Source: Nitrospirillum sp034653275 (GTDB lineage Bacteria; Pseudomonadota; Alphaproteobacteria; Azospirillales; Azospirillaceae). From it: DNA of 64,000 bases. Below the pieces are notes generated by a model. That model ran no database searches. It saw nothing but the letters and a program-made list of their open reading frames with translations, and was not told the origin of the DNA. Below are positions 62,055-64,000 of the stretch, in pieces (the stretch's first letter is position 1; every line of letters begins with the position of its first letter). A program made the translations under genes and the position numbers. The stretch is taken from positions 1,054,001 to 1,118,000 of the forward strand of contig NZ_JAYEES010000003.1 of NCBI RefSeq assembly GCF_034653275.1, in the 5' to 3' direction.

Positions 62055-63179
62055 ATGTCCGAAGGCCCCTTGTCCGTCTACCGCGCCCGGCGCGGCACCG
62101 GCACGCTGAAGGACGACCCCGCCCAGGAATTGGCGGCGGAGAAGCTGCAGAGCCTGTACCAGGCGTTGCGGGATTACCGCCCGGCGCAGGGCCAGTCGGG
62201 CTGGCGCGCCCGTTTCGGCCTGACGCGGCGGCCGGACCCCGCGCCCCAGGGGCTGTACATCTACGGCGACGTGGGCCGAGGCAAGTCCATGCTGATGGAT
62301 CTGTTCTTCGAGACGGCGCCGGTGCTGCGCCGCCGGCGCGTCCACTTCCACGCCTTCATGCAGGAGGTGCACCAGTCCTTGCACAGCCTGCGGCAGCGCC
62401 CCGACCTGCGCAAAAACGGGGCCGATGAGTCGCTGCCGGAACTGGCGCGCACCATCGCCGACCAGGCCTGGTTGCTGTGCTTCGACGAATTCCATGTCAC
62501 CGACATCGCCGACGCCATGATCCTGGGCCGGCTGTTCACCCACCTGTTCGACCTGGGGGTGGTGGTGGTGGCGACCAGCAATTGGGCGCCCGACGACCTG
62601 TACAAGGACGGCCTGCAGCGCGACCTGTTCCTGCCCTTCATCGCCCTGCTGAAGGAAAAGCTGGACGTGCTGCACCTGGAGGGCGCGCGCGACTATCGCC
62701 TAGCCCGCATCCGTGGCCGGCAGGTCTATTTCGACCCCTTGGGCCCGGCCGCCACCGCCGCCCTGGAAAAGACCTTTGGCGAGCTGACGGACGCCCAGCC
62801 CACCGCCACCCACCTGATGGTGCAGGGGCGCACGCTGCCGGTGCCGCGCCAGGTCAAGGGTGTCGCCTGGTTCACCTTCGATGAGCTGTGCCGCCAGCCC
62901 CTGGGCGCTGGCGATTACCTGGCCATCGCCACGCACTATCACACGGTGCTGCTGGACGGCGTGCCCATGCTGGACCCGTCCTTGCGCAACGAGGCCAAGC
63001 GCCTGATGACCTTCATCGACGCTCTCTATGAGCACAAGGTGCACCTGATCATGGCGGCCGAGGCCGCCCCCGGGCAGCTCTACCCCGAGGGCCAGCACGC
63101 CTTCGAATTCCAGCGCACCGTCAGCCGCCTCATGGAAATGCAGTCGGAGGATTATCTGGCGGCGGGGCATCTCACTTAA
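62055..63179 (+). CDS. zapE: Cell-division ATPase ZapE (AFG1 family)
   Basis: AAA-type ATPase that associates with FtsZ late in division in E. coli. 374 residues from the ATG at 62055. Walker A GDVGRGKS (about residues 75-82), Walker B LLCFDEFHVTD, VVATSNWAPDDLYKDGLQRD as a sensor/AFG1 signature. Divergent from leuD across 297 bp. Confidence 0.92.
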   Translation: MSEGPLSVYRARRGTGTLKDDPAQELAAEKLQSLYQALRDYRPAQGQSGWRARFGLTRRPDPAPQGLYIYGDVGRGKSMLMDLFFETAPVLRRRRVHFHAFMQEVHQSLHSLRQRPDLRKNGADESLPELARTIADQAWLLCFDEFHVTDIADAMILGRLFTHLFDLGVVVVATSNWAPDDLYKDGLQRDLFLPFIALLKEKLDVLHLEGARDYRLARIRGRQVYFDPLGPAATAALEKTFGELTDAQPTATHLMVQGRTLPVPRQVKGVAWFTFDELCRQPLGAGDYLAIATHYHTVLLDGVPMLDPSLRNEAKRLMTFIDALYEHKVHLIMAAEAAPGQLYPEGQHAFEFQRTVSRLMEMQSEDYLAAGHLT

Positions 63180-63276
63180 GGCTTGTCCTATGGAGGGTCG
63201 CCCTCTGGAACTGACGGTTCGCCCGCCAACATGGTAGGGTGGTGCCTTGAGCCCGTGATCCAGCCGGAGGCAGCTT

Positions 63277-64000
63277 GTGTCGCCGTCCAAGCCGTCCATC
63301 GACTATGAGACCGCCAAGACGGTGGCCGCCGGGGGCGACGTGGCGGCGCGGATCGATCTGGCGAACAGCCCCGACACCCGGCCCGAACTGCTCTATTACC
63401 TGGCCGACGACGATGACGAGCGGGTGCGCGGCGCCGTCGTGACCAACGCCATGACGCCGGTGCGCGCCTTCGGCCGCTTGGCCCGCGACCCCAGCGACCG
63501 GGTGCGGGCCCTGCTGGCGGACAAGCTGACCCGCCTGCTGCCCGACCTGTCCCGGCCCGAGGTGGGCGCGGTGCGCGACGTGGCCTTCGCCGCCCTGGAA
63601 CTGCTGGCCGCCGACCAGGTCATCCGCGTGCGCACGGCGCTGTCCAGTGCGCTGGCCGACGTGGAATGCGCCCCGCCCAAGCTTGCGGTGACCTTGGCCC
63701 GCGATGTGGCCCGCGACGTGGCGGGCCCGGTGCTGCGTTGGTGCATGGCCCTGTCGGATGAGGAGCTGCTGGACATCCTGTCCCGCCGGCCCGAGCCCTG
63801 GGTGGTGGAGGCGGTGGCCGGCCGGCGCACCGTGTCCCGGCCGGTGGGCGACGCCGTGGTGGCGATGGGCGACCACGGGTCCTGGGCCACCCTGGCCGGC
63901 AACCCCGGCGCCGACCTGTCGCCCAAGGCCCGCCGCCTGCTGGCGGAGCGGGGCCACATGCCCATTGGTGGCGTGCCTTCCGAAGAGGTACCTGATCCAA
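63277..64000 (+). CDS. DUF2336-like helical-repeat protein (3' end outside window)
   Basis: Open frame from a GTG at 63277 (GGAGG upstream) to the window edge, at least 241 residues without a stop. HEAT-like helix pairs repeat from about residue 15: ARIDLANSPDTRPELLYYLADD, VRGAVVTNAMTPV, RVRALLADKLTRLLPDL. The pattern matches DUF2336 proteins, common in Alphaproteobacteria and of unknown function. Follows zapE by 97 nt. Confidence 0.75.
   Translation, partial: MSPSKPSIDYETAKTVAAGGDVAARIDLANSPDTRPELLYYLADDDDERVRGAVVTNAMTPVRAFGRLARDPSDRVRALLADKLTRLLPDLSRPEVGAVRDVAFAALELLAADQVIRVRTALSSALADVECAPPKLAVTLARDVARDVAGPVLRWCMALSDEELLDILSRRPEPWVVEAVAGRRTVSRPVGDAVVAMGDHGSWATLAGNPGADLSPKARRLLAERGHMPIGGVPSEEVPDP

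Overview
The window is a high-GC chromosomal stretch of a free-living alphaproteobacterium, most likely in the Rhodospirillales and close to Azospirillaceae. This rests on several observations. A CcrM-type GANTC methyltransferase sits beside rnhB. There is an FdxA-type ferredoxin, a CarD regulator, a fused indolepyruvate:ferredoxin oxidoreductase, a TonB/ExbB/ExbD/ExbD/TPR cluster, and a DUF2336-like protein at the right edge. No plasmid, phage, IS, CRISPR, rRNA or complete tRNA was found. It looks like core chromosome with some lineage-specific genes.

Layout, left to right. 1-5 kb: indolepyruvate oxidoreductase (cut by the left edge) and threonine ammonia-lyase (+). 4.8-7.2 kb: rnhB, ccrM and folB (-), with a dense cluster of GANTC sites at the ccrM start. 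7.4-8.8 kb: hemN. 8.8-9.5 kb: an AT-richer gap. 9.5-13.5 kb: tonB, exbB, exbD1, exbD2 and a TPR protein. 13.6-21 kb (-): a radical SAM protein with a LexA-like box, a long desaturase, ftsE without an adjacent ftsX, a ParA/TraL-like ATPase, moaB, a phosphatase-like protein that has lost its metal ligands, carD and ferredoxin. 21.4-25 kb (+): a soluble histidine kinase and an orphan peptide-binding protein. 25-29.5 kb (-): ffh-rpsP-rimM-trmD-rplS, preceded by what looks like an attenuator. 30-34.7 kb (+): a pentapeptide-repeat protein and a Gtr-like glycosylation trio.

34.9-43 kb (+): dapF-mtaB-ftsY, a catalase-like peroxidase, amn, yciB and two lipoproteins. 43-48.4 kb (-): two tandem YfhO-family membrane giants. 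48.5-52 kb (-): sdhCDAB. 52.3-59.7 kb: an acetyltransferase, a secreted unknown, a CitE-like lyase (-), a secreted unknown plus a thioredoxin-like protein, asd (-), a DUF962/Mpo1-like protein, an 86-residue unknown and a second pentapeptide-repeat protein of the same architecture. 59.8-64 kb: leuB and leuD (-), zapE and the start of a DUF2336-like gene (+).

Functional themes are amino acid biosynthesis (ilvA, dapF, asd, leuBD), the protein-targeting pair Ffh/FtsY, respiration (sdh), cell-cycle methylation and division (ccrM, ftsE, zapE, yciB), TonB energy transduction and envelope glycosylation. The least explained signals are the ffh leader, the inactive phosphatase homologue, the ParA/TraL-like ATPase, the paired pentapeptide proteins, and the palindrome-rich block before dapF.
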